Shown here one piece after another: positions 27,926-36,445 of a stretch of DNA of 64,000 nt (its first letter is position 1; each line of letters opens with the position of its first letter). The notes below the pieces were generated by a model. That model saw only the letters and a program-made list of their open reading frames with translations, was not told the DNA's origin and made no database searches. Origin of the DNA: Bacteroidota bacterium (GTDB lineage: Bacteria > Bacteroidota > Bacteroidia > SXHM01); assembly GCA_947479755.1 (NCBI GenBank), contig CANKAM010000010.1, forward strand, positions 28,209-92,208. Reading direction: 5' to 3'. The translations under genes were made by a program, and so were the position numbers.

Positions 27926-28345
27926 TTATTTTCCGTTGATGGTATAGGAGTAGGTGATGGTCGCAGTCTTTTCTAATGTTTTAGCAACAGAACAATATTT
28001 ATCCAATGACAATTTGATAGCATGTTCTAATTTATCCTTTTCAATTTTTCCGGTAAGAATAAACTGGATGTGAATGTCGGTGAACAGCGAAGGAATTTTG
28101 TCTTTTTCTCTTTCTGCGGTAATCACTACATCGTAATCGTCCACTTCCTGTCTTTGCTTTTTCAAGATGGAGATTATATCAATGCTAGCGCATCCGCCTA
28201 GTCCCATAAGCATCATTTGCATCGGGCGAACACCCAAATCATCACCACCATCCTGCGGACCTGCATCAATGGATACGGTTCTTCCGTTTGTTCCAGTGGC
28301 TTCAAGGTTGTAGTTTTTGTTGAGGCGTTTAAGTTTTATTTCCAT
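27926..28345 (-). CDS. OsmC family protein
   Basis: 139 residues from ATG 28345, one nt after the cysH stop; longer upstream frames only read cysH backwards in another frame. It has the OsmC fold with two conserved cysteines, in LGGCASIDII (~51) and DKYCSVAKTL (~118). It is of the YhfA-like subtype, opening MEIKLKRLNKNYNLEATG, with PQDGGDDLGVRPMQMMLMGL. OsmC proteins reduce organic hydroperoxides with such cysteine pairs, but this subtype is often found in sulfur-metabolism operons, where its role is undefined. Position between cysH and metZ suggests a link to sulfide or thiol handling. Confidence 0.85.
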   Translation of the reverse strand: MEIKLKRLNKNYNLEATGTNGRTVSIDAGPQDGGDDLGVRPMQMMLMGLGGCASIDIISILKKQRQEVDDYDVVITAEREKDKIPSLFTDIHIQFILTGKIEKDKLEHAIKLSLDKYCSVAKTLEKTATITYSYTINGK

Positions 28346-28346
28346 G

Positions 28347-29048
28347 TTAGTTCGTTTCGTGCAATCCACATTCCTTTTTTGAATTTTCCCACCACCAGCG
28401 TCCTGCGCGTATATCTTCGCCCGGCTGTATAGCACGTGTGCAAGGCGCACAGCCGATGCTGACAAAACCTTTGTCATGCAGGGGATTATAAGGAACGTTG
28501 TTCTCTTTTAAATACTCAACAACCTGTTCCAAACTCCATTTAGCAAGCGGGTTATATTTAATTAGCTGATACGTTTCATCCCATTGAAACAGCGGCAGGT
28601 TTTCGCGTTCTGTGCTTTGTCCGCTGCGCAAACCTGTAATCCATATCTCCTTTCCTTTCAAAGCTCGCTGTAAGGGTTCAACTTTGCGGATATGGCAACA
28701 TTCCTTGCGGTTTTCCACTGAATCATAAAAACTGAAAGGTCCTTTCTTTGTAAGTAATTCTTCTGTTTTTGTTTTATCGGGAAAATAGGTTTTAATTTCT
28801 TTTTTGTAGCGTTTTATAGTCTTGTCAAAGGTTTCGTAGGTCTCGTTGAAAAGCCTTCTGGTGTCAATGGTAAACACTTCAGCAACAAGATTGTTTCTGA
28901 AAATCAGATCGGTCAGTACCTGGTCTTCTTGCCCGAAGCTGGTAGAGAAAGCAATGCTTTTATAGTTCTGTGCAAGCGCATCAAGAACTTCAGGAATTGG
29001 TTTTTCTTTAAACTGTTCTGATAATTTTTGTGCGGTAACTAATGACAT
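28347..29048 (-). CDS. cysH: Assimilatory APS/PAPS reductase CysH
   Basis: 233 residues from ATG 29048; an upstream ATG at 29099 reads through a palindromic repeat and is rejected. It has the adenine-nucleotide alpha-hydrolase fold with SIAFSTSFGQEDQVL and the TGLRSGQS loop. Cluster cysteines ECCHIRK and GCAPCTRA bind a [4Fe-4S] cluster, typical of APS-type reductases. The C-terminal catalytic Cys is in KKECGLH. It reduces activated sulfate to sulfite. It is the first gene of the sulfur amino-acid operon and lies behind the poly-cysteine leader ORF, fitting control by cysteine supply. Confidence 0.93.
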   Translation of the reverse strand: MSLVTAQKLSEQFKEKPIPEVLDALAQNYKSIAFSTSFGQEDQVLTDLIFRNNLVAEVFTIDTRRLFNETYETFDKTIKRYKKEIKTYFPDKTKTEELLTKKGPFSFYDSVENRKECCHIRKVEPLQRALKGKEIWITGLRSGQSTERENLPLFQWDETYQLIKYNPLAKWSLEQVVEYLKENNVPYNPLHDKGFVSIGCAPCTRAIQPGEDIRAGRWWWENSKKECGLHETN

Positions 29049-29072
29049 TTTTGTGCTGTAAAGTGGGTTGAG

Positions 29073-29093
29073 GTCGGGATTGTAAATCCCGAC
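29073..29093. repeat. REP-like perfect palindrome in the cysH 5' region
   Basis: GTCGGGATT (29073-29081) and AATCCCGAC (29085-29093) are perfect inverted arms with a 3-nt loop. It lies between the leader ORF stop and the cysH ATG. No T-run follows on the minus strand, so it is not a classic terminator. The sequence type resembles REP elements spread in many Bacteroidota genomes. Confidence 0.65.
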
Positions 29094-29135
29094 TAACACC
29101 GAGATTTAGATGTTGCGGGCAATATGAAAAATGCC

Positions 29136-29210
29136 TTAACAACAACAGCAACAGCAGCACATCATCCGGTTGGATGCTATTGAAGAATGATGTTGTTTAA
29201 TAGGTGTCAT
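29136..29210 (-). CDS. Leader peptide ending in seven consecutive cysteines
   Basis: A 24-codon ORF on the minus strand begins ATG at 29210, reads MTPIKQHH first, and ends ...NRMM followed by seven Cys codons (TGC TGC TGT TGC TGT TGT TGT) and TAA. It starts about 15 nt after a perfect TTTG-N20-TATATTTG promoter and ends 87 nt before the cysH ATG. A run of seven Cys codons directly before a sulfate-assimilation operon is what a translation-based cysteine sensor would look like: ribosomes stall when Cys-tRNA is scarce. Upstream in the ORF, ACATCAT can pair with ATGATGT and CATCC with GGATG, placing structure just ahead of the Cys run. No clear intrinsic terminator follows, so the mechanism is open. 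Confidence 0.8.
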   Translation of the reverse strand: MTPIKQHHSSIASNRMMCCCCCCC

Positions 29211-29225
29211 GCTGCTGAATGAGGG

Positions 29226-29257
29226 CAAATATAAATTCAAATGATTTAGCTTCCAAA
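29226..29257 (-). promoter_or_regulatory. Promoter of the poly-Cys leader and cysH operon
   Basis: On the minus strand TTTG (29257-29254) is followed after 20 nt by TATATTTG (29233-29226), an exact match to the Bacteroidota -33/-7 elements. The leader ORF starts about 10 nt after the predicted start site. Confidence 0.8.
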
Positions 29258-29283
29258 TAAAACATTCATCAGCTAAGTATCAA

Positions 29284-29877
29284 TTATTTATGCCGCCCTT
29301 CCAATTTTTTCACAACATCAGTAAGTTTTAAATCTTTTGCAGCAAGTAACACCATATAATGGTAGAGCAAGTCGGCTGCTTCGCCAATAAATAATTCTTT
29401 GTTGTTGTCCTTGGCTTCAATTACTAATTCTATGGCTTCTTCGCCTACTTTTTGTGCAACTTTATTAATGCCCGATGCAAATAATGAAGATGTATAGGAT
29501 TTATCTGATGGATGATTTTTTCTGTCTTGTATTGTTTTTTCAAGATGCTCCAGAAAAAAAGAATTCGGGAAATTGTTTTCATTAAAACAAGTGTCGCTTG
29601 CCTTATGGCAAACAGGACCAATCGGGGTTGCCTGTATCAGCAAGGTGTCGTTGTCGCAATCTTCTTTAATACTTAGTACTTCCAGAAAGTTGCCCGATGT
29701 TTCCCCTTTTGTCCACAGTCTTTGTTTGCTGCGGCTGAAAAATGTTACCCTTTTTTCTTTTTCGGTTTTCTCCAATGCTTCGCTGTTCATGTAGCCCAGC
29801 ATCAGCACTTTTGCGGTTTTTGCATCCTGAACTATTACAGGAATTAGTCCTCCTGATTTTTCAAAATCTAAATTCAT
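29284..29877 (-). CDS. hisIE: Bifunctional phosphoribosyl-AMP cyclohydrolase / phosphoribosyl-ATP diphosphatase
   Basis: 197 residues. The HisI part (~1-105) has ARG-type core [17 protein letters not shown] and zinc/metal region [19 protein letters not shown]. The HisE part (~115-197) has [20 protein letters not shown] and [11 protein letters not shown]. It performs steps 2 and 3 of histidine synthesis (PR-ATP to PR-AMP to ProFAR). The order HisI-HisE is the usual fused form. The start overlaps the hisF end by 4 bp. It is the last gene of the his operon, with the cysH promoter only ~27 nt after its stop. Confidence 0.95.
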   Translation of the reverse strand: MNLDFEKSGGLIPVIVQDAKTAKVLMLGYMNSEALEKTEKEKRVTFFSRSKQRLWTKGETSGNFLEVLSIKEDCDNDTLLIQATPIGPVCHKASDTCFNENNFPNSFFLEHLEKTIQDRKNHPSDKSYTSSLFASGINKVAQKVGEEAIELVIEAKDNNKELFIGEAADLLYHYMVLLAAKDLKLTDVVKKLEGRHK

Positions 29878-30629
29878 AGTCTTACGGGTATTTGTTGTTG
29901 AGCTAAGTAATTTTTAAGATCTTTTATTTCTATTTCCTTGAAATGAAAAACGCTGGCAGCTAATGCTGCATCAGCTTTTCCCTTAGTAAATGCTTCCACA
30001 AAATGTTCTGGTTTGCCTGCGCCACCGGAGGCAATTACAGGAATGGAAATCATGTCGGAAATGCGCGCAAGTTCTTCGCATGCAAAACCGTTTTTAGTGC
30101 CATCATGGTTCATGGAAGTAAACAATATTTCACCTGCACCCAATTTCTCTAATTGTTTCACCCAATCTTCAAGCAGCAATTCAGTTTCTATTCTTCCCCC
30201 ATTCAAGAAAACTTTCCATGCTACGTTTATGTTTTTTGCATCAACAGCAACTACTACGCATTGGCTGCCAAAACGCGAAGCTATTTCCGAAACAAGTTCC
30301 GGATGCTTTACTGCTGCTGAGTTTATAGAAATTTTGTCGGCACCTGCATTCAATAAAGCTGATACATCTTCAACTGAAGAAATTCCACCTCCAACAGTAA
30401 ACGGAATATTCAGATTTAACGCAATACGGTTGACTAATTCAATTAGTGTTTTTCGTTTCTCGTGTGTGGCGGTGATGTCTAGAAAAACAAGTTCGTCAGC
30501 ACCTTCATCTGCATAACGTTTACCAAGTTCAACCGGATCTCCGGCATCGCGAAGGTCAAGAAAATTCACACCTTTTACGGTTCTTCCGTCTTTGATATCA
30601 AGGCATGGAATTATGCGTTTGGTAAGCAT
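29874..30629 (-). CDS. hisF: Imidazole glycerol phosphate synthase subunit HisF
   Basis: 251 residues, a TIM barrel with catalytic Asp in [17 protein letters not shown] and the second Asp in VVVAVDAKN. Phosphate sites are GGGISSVED and [11 protein letters not shown]. With HisH it converts PRFAR and ammonia to IGP and AICAR. It overlaps hisIE by 4 bp and lies 4 nt after hisA, so translation is coupled. Confidence 0.97.
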   Translation of the reverse strand: MLTKRIIPCLDIKDGRTVKGVNFLDLRDAGDPVELGKRYADEGADELVFLDITATHEKRKTLIELVNRIALNLNIPFTVGGGISSVEDVSALLNAGADKISINSAAVKHPELVSEIASRFGSQCVVVAVDAKNINVAWKVFLNGGRIETELLLEDWVKQLEKLGAGEILFTSMNHDGTKNGFACEELARISDMISIPVIASGGAGKPEHFVEAFTKGKADAALAASVFHFKEIEIKDLKNYLAQQQIPVRL

Positions 30630-30633
30630 TTAT

Positions 30634-31344
30634 TCAGGATTTTAACTCGTTTAATTTTATTCTGCCTTCATAAAAAGCCTTTCCTACAATTGCTCCGTAA
30701 AGTCCTGCACTTCTTAGTTCGTTGAGTTCGTCAACAGACGAAACTCCACCGCTGGCAATTAATTTAATCGTTGGAAATTTTGTTAGTATCTGTTTGTAAA
30801 GTTCGGTGGCTGTGCCTTGCAGTAAACCATCTTTAGTAATGTCGGTGCATATAACATACTTAATTCCGCTGCTGATGTAGTTTTTAAGAAACTGAAACAA
30901 CTCTTCCTGAGATTCTTCTTTCCATCCGTTCACTGCAATTTTTCCATTTTTTACATCAGCACCAAGAATTATTTTGTCTGCTCCATAGCTTTTTATCCAT
31001 TCAATAAAAAGTGATTTATTTTTAACAGCAATACTTCCCCCTGTTACCTGGTTTGCCCCACAATCAAAAGCAATGCGAATGTCATTATTTGACTTTATTC
31101 CACCTCCGAAATCAATTTTTAGGCTGGTGTTTTTAGAAATGGTTTCCAATACTTTGTAGTTGACAATGTGTTGTGATTTTGCTCCGTCAAGATCAACTAA
31201 ATGCAGGTGTGTTATTCCTGCGGCTTCAAATTCTTTAGCAACTTCCAGAGGATTTTCATTGTAGATTTTTTTCTGTGCATAATCTCCTTGCGTAAGTCTT
31301 ACGCATTTTCCGTCAATAATATCTATCGCAGGAATAATGATCAT
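30634..31344 (-). CDS. hisA: ProFAR isomerase HisA
   Basis: 236 residues, a half-barrel duplication TIM barrel like HisF. The catalytic Asp pair sits in [19 protein letters not shown] and [12 protein letters not shown]; phosphate loops are [11 protein letters not shown] and [11 protein letters not shown]. It opens the ribose ring of ProFAR by an Amadori rearrangement. The ATG overlaps the hisH stop by 1 nt, and hisF starts 4 nt after its end. Confidence 0.97.
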   Translation of the reverse strand: MIIIPAIDIIDGKCVRLTQGDYAQKKIYNENPLEVAKEFEAAGITHLHLVDLDGAKSQHIVNYKVLETISKNTSLKIDFGGGIKSNNDIRIAFDCGANQVTGGSIAVKNKSLFIEWIKSYGADKIILGADVKNGKIAVNGWKEESQEELFQFLKNYISSGIKYVICTDITKDGLLQGTATELYKQILTKFPTIKLIASGGVSSVDELNELRSAGLYGAIVGKAFYEGRIKLNELKS

Positions 31345-31922
31345 CAGAGTGCTAAGAAGTTTTTCAGAATTTGTTCGCCAACGCTGCTGCTTTTTTCAGG
31401 ATGAAACTGCACAGCATAGAAATTGTTTTTTTTTAGCGCTGCGCTGAATGGATTGATGTAATCAGTTTCAGCAATGGTGTTTTCGCCTATTTCTGCAAAG
31501 TAGCTGTGAACATAGTATTCATAGCTATCTTCGCTACAGCCTTCAAATAAAGGACTTTTCAAATTAAAAATAGTATTCCAACCCATATGCGGAACTTTTA
31601 AAACAGGATTGAATTTTTTCACCTTCACCGGAAATACTCCAAGACAGTCAGTATTGCTTTCTTCTGAATGCTGACACATTAATTGCAGCCCAAGACAAAT
31701 TCCCAAAAGAGGTTGTGATAATTGCGGAATTAGTTTGTCAAGATTTTTTTCTTTGAGAAATTTCATAGCTGTTCCGGCTTCTCCGACCCCCGGGAAAATT
31801 ATTTTTTCGGCTTTCTGCAATTGTTCTATATCATTGGTCAGCACAGGCTCAATGCCCAACCGGTTCAGCGCAAATCGCACCGACTGTATATTTCCCGCGT
31901 TGTAGTCAATAATGGCTATCAT
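31344..31922 (-). CDS. hisH: Imidazole glycerol phosphate synthase glutamine amidotransferase HisH
   Basis: 192 residues, class I glutamine amidotransferase. The nucleophile Cys is in [11 protein letters not shown] and the His-Glu pair in [11 protein letters not shown]; oxyanion-side signature [10 protein letters not shown]. It feeds ammonia to HisF. It overlaps the end of hisB by 4 bp and hisA by 1 bp. Confidence 0.97.
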   Translation of the reverse strand: MIAIIDYNAGNIQSVRFALNRLGIEPVLTNDIEQLQKAEKIIFPGVGEAGTAMKFLKEKNLDKLIPQLSQPLLGICLGLQLMCQHSEESNTDCLGVFPVKVKKFNPVLKVPHMGWNTIFNLKSPLFEGCSEDSYEYYVHSYFAEIGENTIAETDYINPFSAALKKNNFYAVQFHPEKSSSVGEQILKNFLAL

Positions 31923-33028
31923 AAAATCCCCTTTGTTGTGGGTAATTCATTGTTGCTAATATCACGCTTCAAAGCCATTTTTATTGCCTTTGCAAATGCC
32001 TTATATATTGCTTCAATCTTGTGGTGTTCATTCGTTCCTTCAGCATTTATATTCAGGTTGCATTTTGCAGAATCAGAGAACGATTTGAAGAAATGAAAAA
32101 ACATTTCGGTAGGCATTTCGCCAATTTTTTCACGTTTAAATTCTGCCTTCCATTCAATCCAGCTGCGCCCACCAAAGTCAATGGCCACCTGTGCCAGACA
32201 ATCATCCATAGGCAGGCAAAAGCCATAGCGTTCCATCCCCTTTTTATTGCCTAACGCTTTCAAGAATGCTTCTCCAAGTGTGATTGCGGTGTCTTCAATC
32301 GTATGGTGTTCGTCAATATGCAAATCACCTTTTGCGGAAATTTCAAGGTCAATATTTCCGTGACGTGCCAGTTGGTCGAGCATGTGGTCAAAAAAAGCTA
32401 AACCGGTTGCTATTGTTGATTTGCCTGCTCCATCAAGATTAACAGAAATACTGATTTCGGTTTCTTTTGTTTTCCGTTCAACACTTGCCTTGCGTGGCGG
32501 TAATTTCAGGAAGTAATATATTTCGTTCCAGTTGGCTGTTGTAAGTGCAAGCACACCAAAATCATTACCTTTTAATTTTTCTGTAGATCCGATAAAAATT
32601 GCTTTTGCTCCCAGGTTTTTTGCCAGTTCAACATCGGTGGCACGGTCGCCAATTACATAAGAATTAGCAAGATCATACTCATTAGAAATGTATTTTGTCA
32701 ATAAACCTGTCCGCGGTTTTCGAGTCGGAGCATTGTCTTTTGCAAACGATTTGTCAATCAGGATTTCATTGAAAATAATGCCTTCGCCTTCCAGCGTTTT
32801 AAGCATCTTATTTTGTGCAGGCCAAAAGTTCTCTTCGGGAAATGAAGCTGTGCCAAGCCCATCCTGATTGGTAACCATCACTAATTCATAGTCAAGTTCG
32901 GCAGCAATTTTTGCTAAAGCAGAAATGGCACCCGGAATAAATTCCAGTTTTTCAAGACTGTCAATTTGCTGATCTGCCGGCTCGGTGATGATGGTTCCGT
33001 CACGGTCAATAAAAAGAACTTTTTTCAT
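31919..33028 (-). CDS. hisB: Bifunctional histidinol-phosphatase / imidazoleglycerol-phosphate dehydratase
   Basis: 369 residues. The N-terminal HAD phosphatase (~1-165) has DRDGTII (Asp nucleophile) and [14 protein letters not shown]. The C-terminal dehydratase (~170-369) has metal-binding blocks [11 protein letters not shown] and [14 protein letters not shown]. It carries out IGP dehydration and histidinol-phosphate hydrolysis. The fusion is shared by Bacteroidota and gammaproteobacteria. It follows hisC after 2 nt and overlaps hisH by 4 bp. Confidence 0.96.
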   Translation of the reverse strand: MKKVLFIDRDGTIITEPADQQIDSLEKLEFIPGAISALAKIAAELDYELVMVTNQDGLGTASFPEENFWPAQNKMLKTLEGEGIIFNEILIDKSFAKDNAPTRKPRTGLLTKYISNEYDLANSYVIGDRATDVELAKNLGAKAIFIGSTEKLKGNDFGVLALTTANWNEIYYFLKLPPRKASVERKTKETEISISVNLDGAGKSTIATGLAFFDHMLDQLARHGNIDLEISAKGDLHIDEHHTIEDTAITLGEAFLKALGNKKGMERYGFCLPMDDCLAQVAIDFGGRSWIEWKAEFKREKIGEMPTEMFFHFFKSFSDSAKCNLNINAEGTNEHHKIEAIYKAFAKAIKMALKRDISNNELPTTKGIL

Positions 33029-33030
33029 CT

Positions 33031-34074
33031 TTATTTGAATTTTTTCAAAGCGTTTAACAACTTATCATTTTCTTCTTTTGTTCCAACGGTAATGCGGATG
33101 CAGCCTTCGCATAATTCCACTTTTGAACGGTCACGCACTACAATGTTCTCACGCACTAAATAATTGTAAACCGATTTTGCATCCTCAACTTTTACAAGTA
33201 TGAAATTAGCGTCTGACTGGTAAATATGTTTTACAAGAGGCAGGGCTGAAAGCGCAGAAATCAGTTTTGCCCTTTCCTTAAGAATTTCAGAAATATAACT
33301 CTTTACGTTCTCAGGTTTTTCAAGAGCTACCAATACTATTTGCTGAGTAATACCATTGATGTTATAAGGTGGTTTTATCTTAGAGAGAATGTTGATGATT
33401 TTGTCGTCTGCAAAGGCCATACCTAGTCTGAGTGAAGCCATTCCCCATGCTTTAGAAAAGGTTTGCAAAACAACAAGGTTAGGATAGTTCTTCAATTTCG
33501 ATACAAAACTTTGTTGAGCAGAAAAATCTATATATGCTTCGTCAACGACTACAATTCCGTTAAACTTTTCAAGCACTTCTTGCATTAGTTCAGTTTGAAA
33601 AGAATTTGCTGTTGGATTGTTTGGCGAGCAGAAAAAAATCAGTCGTGTGTTAGTATCAATTGCATTTTGAATTCCTACAGTATCTGGTTGAAAATTATTT
33701 TGCAGCAGCACCTTCCGGACTTCTACATCATTTATGTTTGCTGCTACTTCATACATTCCGTAAGTAGGAGGAAGAATAATTACATTGCTTTTTCCGGGTT
33801 CGCAGAAAGCGCGGAAGAGCAGGTCAATCCCTTCATCACTGCCGTTTCCCAGAAATATATTTTTCAGCTCAACTCCTTTTAGATCGGCAATTTTATCTTT
33901 CAAGTTTTTTTGATGCGGATCGGGATAACGGTTGTAGCCTGTGTTAAAAGGATTTTCATTTGCATCCAGAAATATGCCATTGCTTCCGCTGAATTCATCG
34001 CGAGCAGAAGAATAGGGGACAAGTTTTTTTACATTGTCTCTTGTAATGGAATCAAGGTTGAATGTGACGTTCAT
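33031..34074 (-). CDS. hisC: Histidinol-phosphate aminotransferase
   Basis: 347 residues, fold type I PLP aminotransferase. Marks are [50 protein letters not shown] and Schiff-base Lys in [15 protein letters not shown]. It transaminates imidazole-acetol phosphate with glutamate. It starts on the last base of hisD and is followed by hisB after 2 nt. Confidence 0.96.
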   Translation of the reverse strand: MNVTFNLDSITRDNVKKLVPYSSARDEFSGSNGIFLDANENPFNTGYNRYPDPHQKNLKDKIADLKGVELKNIFLGNGSDEGIDLLFRAFCEPGKSNVIILPPTYGMYEVAANINDVEVRKVLLQNNFQPDTVGIQNAIDTNTRLIFFCSPNNPTANSFQTELMQEVLEKFNGIVVVDEAYIDFSAQQSFVSKLKNYPNLVVLQTFSKAWGMASLRLGMAFADDKIINILSKIKPPYNINGITQQIVLVALEKPENVKSYISEILKERAKLISALSALPLVKHIYQSDANFILVKVEDAKSVYNYLVRENIVVRDRSKVELCEGCIRITVGTKEENDKLLNALKKFK

Positions 34075-35360
34075 TATTTATTATTCATTCTTATTGATAC
34101 TGCATTGGCGTGAGCCTGTAACTGTTCAGCTTCTGCCATTATTACTATTGTTTTTCCAAGTGTATTAATACCCTGTTCCGATATTTTCTGAAATGTAATT
34201 TTCTTCACAAAGCTGTCTATTGAAACTCCGCTGTATGCTTTTGCAAACCCTCCGGTTGGCAGCGTGTGGTTGGTTCCTGATGCATAATCGCCTGCGGCTT
34301 CGGGTGTGTAATTTCCGATGAAAACAGAGCCTGAATTAGTGATTTGTAAAGCAACTTCATCTGCATTTTTTACGGCAAGTATTAAATGCTCGGGCGCATA
34401 ATCATTAATAAAATCAATGGCTTCCTTAGTTTTAGCTTGGTCGAAAATTATTGCTGAACTGTTTGCTAATGCTTTTTCTGCAAGGCCTTTTCGGGGTAAA
34501 ATTTCAAGTTGTTTTTTTAGTTCTGTCATCACTATATTCACTATTTCCTGTGATGTTGCAACAAGCATAACCTGACTGTCAGCTCCATGCTCAGCTTGTG
34601 AAAGAAGGTCAGCTGCCACAAAAGCAGGAACGCATGTTTCGTCAGCAAAAACAAGAACTTCCGATGGACCAGCGGGCATATCTATCGCAATTCCTTTTGA
34701 GTTGATAAGCTGTTTGGCTGCGGTTACATATTGATTACCCGGACCAAATACTTTGTAAACAGAAGGGATGCTTTCAGTACCAAAAGCCATGGCAGCAATA
34801 GCCTGCGCACCTCCAACTTTGAATACTTTTTTTACTCCTGATACTTTTGCTGCATATAAAATTGCGGGATGTATTTTGCCATCTTTACCGGGTGGTGAAC
34901 ACAGAATAATTTCTTTGCATCCTGCAATGTTTGCTGGAACTGCCAACATCAGAACCGTTGAAAATAAAGGCGCAGATCCGCCCGGAATGTAGAGTCCGAC
35001 TTTTTCAATTCCTACTGATTTTCGCCAACAAAAAACTCCGGTAGATGTTTCAATTATTTTCGCTTCTTCTTTTTGCGAAGCGTGAAATGTTTCAATGTTC
35101 TTCTTTGCCTGTTCTATCGCCTGCTTTAGTACTTCTGAATCTTGTTGTTCAGCCTCTGAAAATTCTTTTTCACTTACCTGAAGTTTTGTTATTTCGGCTT
35201 TGTCAAAGCGGAGTGAATATTCACGCAAAGCCTTGTCGCCATTTGCTTTTACGTTGTCAAGAATTTCTGAAACACTCGCATACAATGATGTTGAATCAAA
35301 ATATGGGCGTTGAAGCAACGACTGCTGTTGTTGTTTATCAGGATTGATAACTATCTTCAT
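34074..35360 (-). CDS. hisD: Histidinol dehydrogenase
   Basis: 428 residues. Characteristic stretches are GLYIPGGSAPLFSTVLM, KVFGPGNQYVTAAKQL, IDMPAGPSEVLVFADE and LLSQAEHGADSQVML, then NDYAPEHLILAVK and TNHTLPTGGFAKAYSG; these hold the zinc ligands and the catalytic base. It oxidises histidinol to histidine with two NAD. It directly abuts hisG (no gap) and hisC. Confidence 0.97.
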   Translation of the reverse strand: MKIVINPDKQQQQSLLQRPYFDSTSLYASVSEILDNVKANGDKALREYSLRFDKAEITKLQVSEKEFSEAEQQDSEVLKQAIEQAKKNIETFHASQKEEAKIIETSTGVFCWRKSVGIEKVGLYIPGGSAPLFSTVLMLAVPANIAGCKEIILCSPPGKDGKIHPAILYAAKVSGVKKVFKVGGAQAIAAMAFGTESIPSVYKVFGPGNQYVTAAKQLINSKGIAIDMPAGPSEVLVFADETCVPAFVAADLLSQAEHGADSQVMLVATSQEIVNIVMTELKKQLEILPRKGLAEKALANSSAIIFDQAKTKEAIDFINDYAPEHLILAVKNADEVALQITNSGSVFIGNYTPEAAGDYASGTNHTLPTGGFAKAYSGVSIDSFVKKITFQKISEQGINTLGKTIVIMAEAEQLQAHANAVSIRMNNK

Positions 35361-36218
35361 TTAAAGAATCATTTTTTCAATCGGAACTACTAAAATTCCC
35401 TGTGCACCATTGGCTTTCAGGTTTTCTATTATTTCCCAGAAATCATCTTCATCAACAACTGAATGGACAGAACTCCAGCCTTCTTCAGCAAGCGGAAGAA
35501 CGGTTGGGCTTTTCATTCCAGGCAATATTTTTATGATTTCATCTAGTTTATTGTTGGGTGCGTTAAGCAGAATATATTTGTTGTTTTTGGCTTTTTTTAC
35601 AGCATTCAGTCTAAAGACAAGACGATTGATGATTTCCTGCTTTTCTGCTGACAAATTATTTCCAGAAACAAGAACGGCTTCTGATTTGAAAATAATCTGC
35701 GCTTCACGCAAACCATTCATAAAAAGCGTGCTTCCCGAACTTACCAGGTCACAGATAGCATCAGCAAGTCCAATTCCTGGTGCAATTTCAACCGAGCCGC
35801 TTATTTCGTGTATTTCGGCTGTGATGTTGTTTTCTTTTAAATACTTTCCGAGAATGTGCGGGTAAGAAGTCGCTATTTTTAAACCGTTCAGGTCAGCAGG
35901 AGAACTAAATTCTTTTGCTTTCGGAACGGCAATGCTCAAACGGCATTTACCAAAACCAAGTGCATTAATGGTTTGAACATTTTTATTTTTTTCAATCAGC
36001 ACATTTTGTCCAATTATTCCGATGTCGGCAACACCATCTTCTACGTACTGCGGAATATCATCATCGCGCAGGAATAACACTTCCAACGGAAAATTAAAAG
36101 CCTCAGACTTTAGTTTGTTGATGCCATTATTAAATTCTATTCCTGCTTCGCGCAATATGCGAATGCTGTCTTCGTGCAGTCTTCCTGATTTTTGAATCGC
36201 AATTCTTAGTTTGTTCAT
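35361..36218 (-). CDS. hisG: ATP phosphoribosyltransferase, long form
   Basis: 285 residues, so the long (HisG-L) form with a C-terminal ACT-like histidine-binding domain (~205-285); no HisZ is needed. Catalytic domain marks: LRIAIQKSGRLHEDS at the N-terminus, YVEDGVADIGIIGQN, and the PRPP loop in ICDLVSSGSTLFMNG. It is the first enzyme of the pathway and the allosteric control point. It is the first gene of the operon, behind the His leader and attenuator. Confidence 0.96.
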   Translation of the reverse strand: MNKLRIAIQKSGRLHEDSIRILREAGIEFNNGINKLKSEAFNFPLEVLFLRDDDIPQYVEDGVADIGIIGQNVLIEKNKNVQTINALGFGKCRLSIAVPKAKEFSSPADLNGLKIATSYPHILGKYLKENNITAEIHEISGSVEIAPGIGLADAICDLVSSGSTLFMNGLREAQIIFKSEAVLVSGNNLSAEKQEIINRLVFRLNAVKKAKNNKYILLNAPNNKLDEIIKILPGMKSPTVLPLAEEGWSSVHSVVDEDDFWEIIENLKANGAQGILVVPIEKMIL

Positions 36219-36230
36219 TTTAGTTCGGTA

Positions 36231-36269
36231 TAAAAATAAAAAAGGGCTTACCGATATGGAAAGCCCTCT
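36231..36269 (-). terminator. his attenuator: intrinsic terminator before hisG
   Basis: On the minus strand AGGGCTTTCC and GGTAAGCCCT form a 10-bp stem with one mismatch around ATATC, followed by TTTTTTATTTTTAT. It lies between the leader ORF and hisG, exactly where an attenuator terminator belongs. Confidence 0.82.
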
Positions 36270-36295
36270 TTGTATAGTTTACAATAGCTAACCAC

Positions 36296-36346
36296 TCACA
36301 CGTTGTGTGCATGATGGCTATGGTGATGTGAGTTAATTGTTTTCAT
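36296..36346 (-). CDS. hisL: Histidine operon leader peptide
   Basis: A 16-codon ORF reading MKTINSHHHSHHAHNV with six His codons, 77 nt upstream of the hisG start. It begins about 13 nt after a -7 box. Its end overlaps a small hairpin (CACAC-GTT-GTGTG, 36297-36309) that could pause polymerase. Leader segments CTCAC and ATAGC can pair with GTGAG and GCTAT further on, giving alternative folds ahead of the terminator. This is the textbook layout of ribosome-mediated attenuation. Confidence 0.88.
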   Translation of the reverse strand: MKTINSHHHSHHAHNV

Positions 36347-36358
36347 TTATTTTGATTG

Positions 36359-36366
36359 CAAATATA
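36359..36366 (-). promoter_or_regulatory. -7 element of the his operon promoter
   Basis: TATATTTG on the minus strand, identical to the cysH-operon -7 box and placed 13-16 nt before the leader ATG in both. A matching -33 TTG at the usual distance is not obvious. Confidence 0.6.
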
Positions 36367-36445
36367 ATAGGTTTTACTGAAAATAAGTATATGTTCAAGT
36401 TTTGCCTGAATGTTTAATCTCAATTATTAACTAATTAGCTGTCGC

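Noticed and set aside
28346..28477. Longer OsmC frame from 28477
   Set aside because: It lies inside cysH in another frame; ATG 28345 directly follows the cysH stop and starts the family sequence.
29049..29099. Longer N-terminus of CysH from ATG 29099
   Set aside because: The extra residues come from the REP-like palindrome; the family start fits ATG 29048.
24488..29283. SAM riboswitch for the methionine genes
   Set aside because: The upstream region is accounted for by the poly-Cys leader; no SAM-I or SAM-II core was recognised by eye. A covariance-model search would be decisive.
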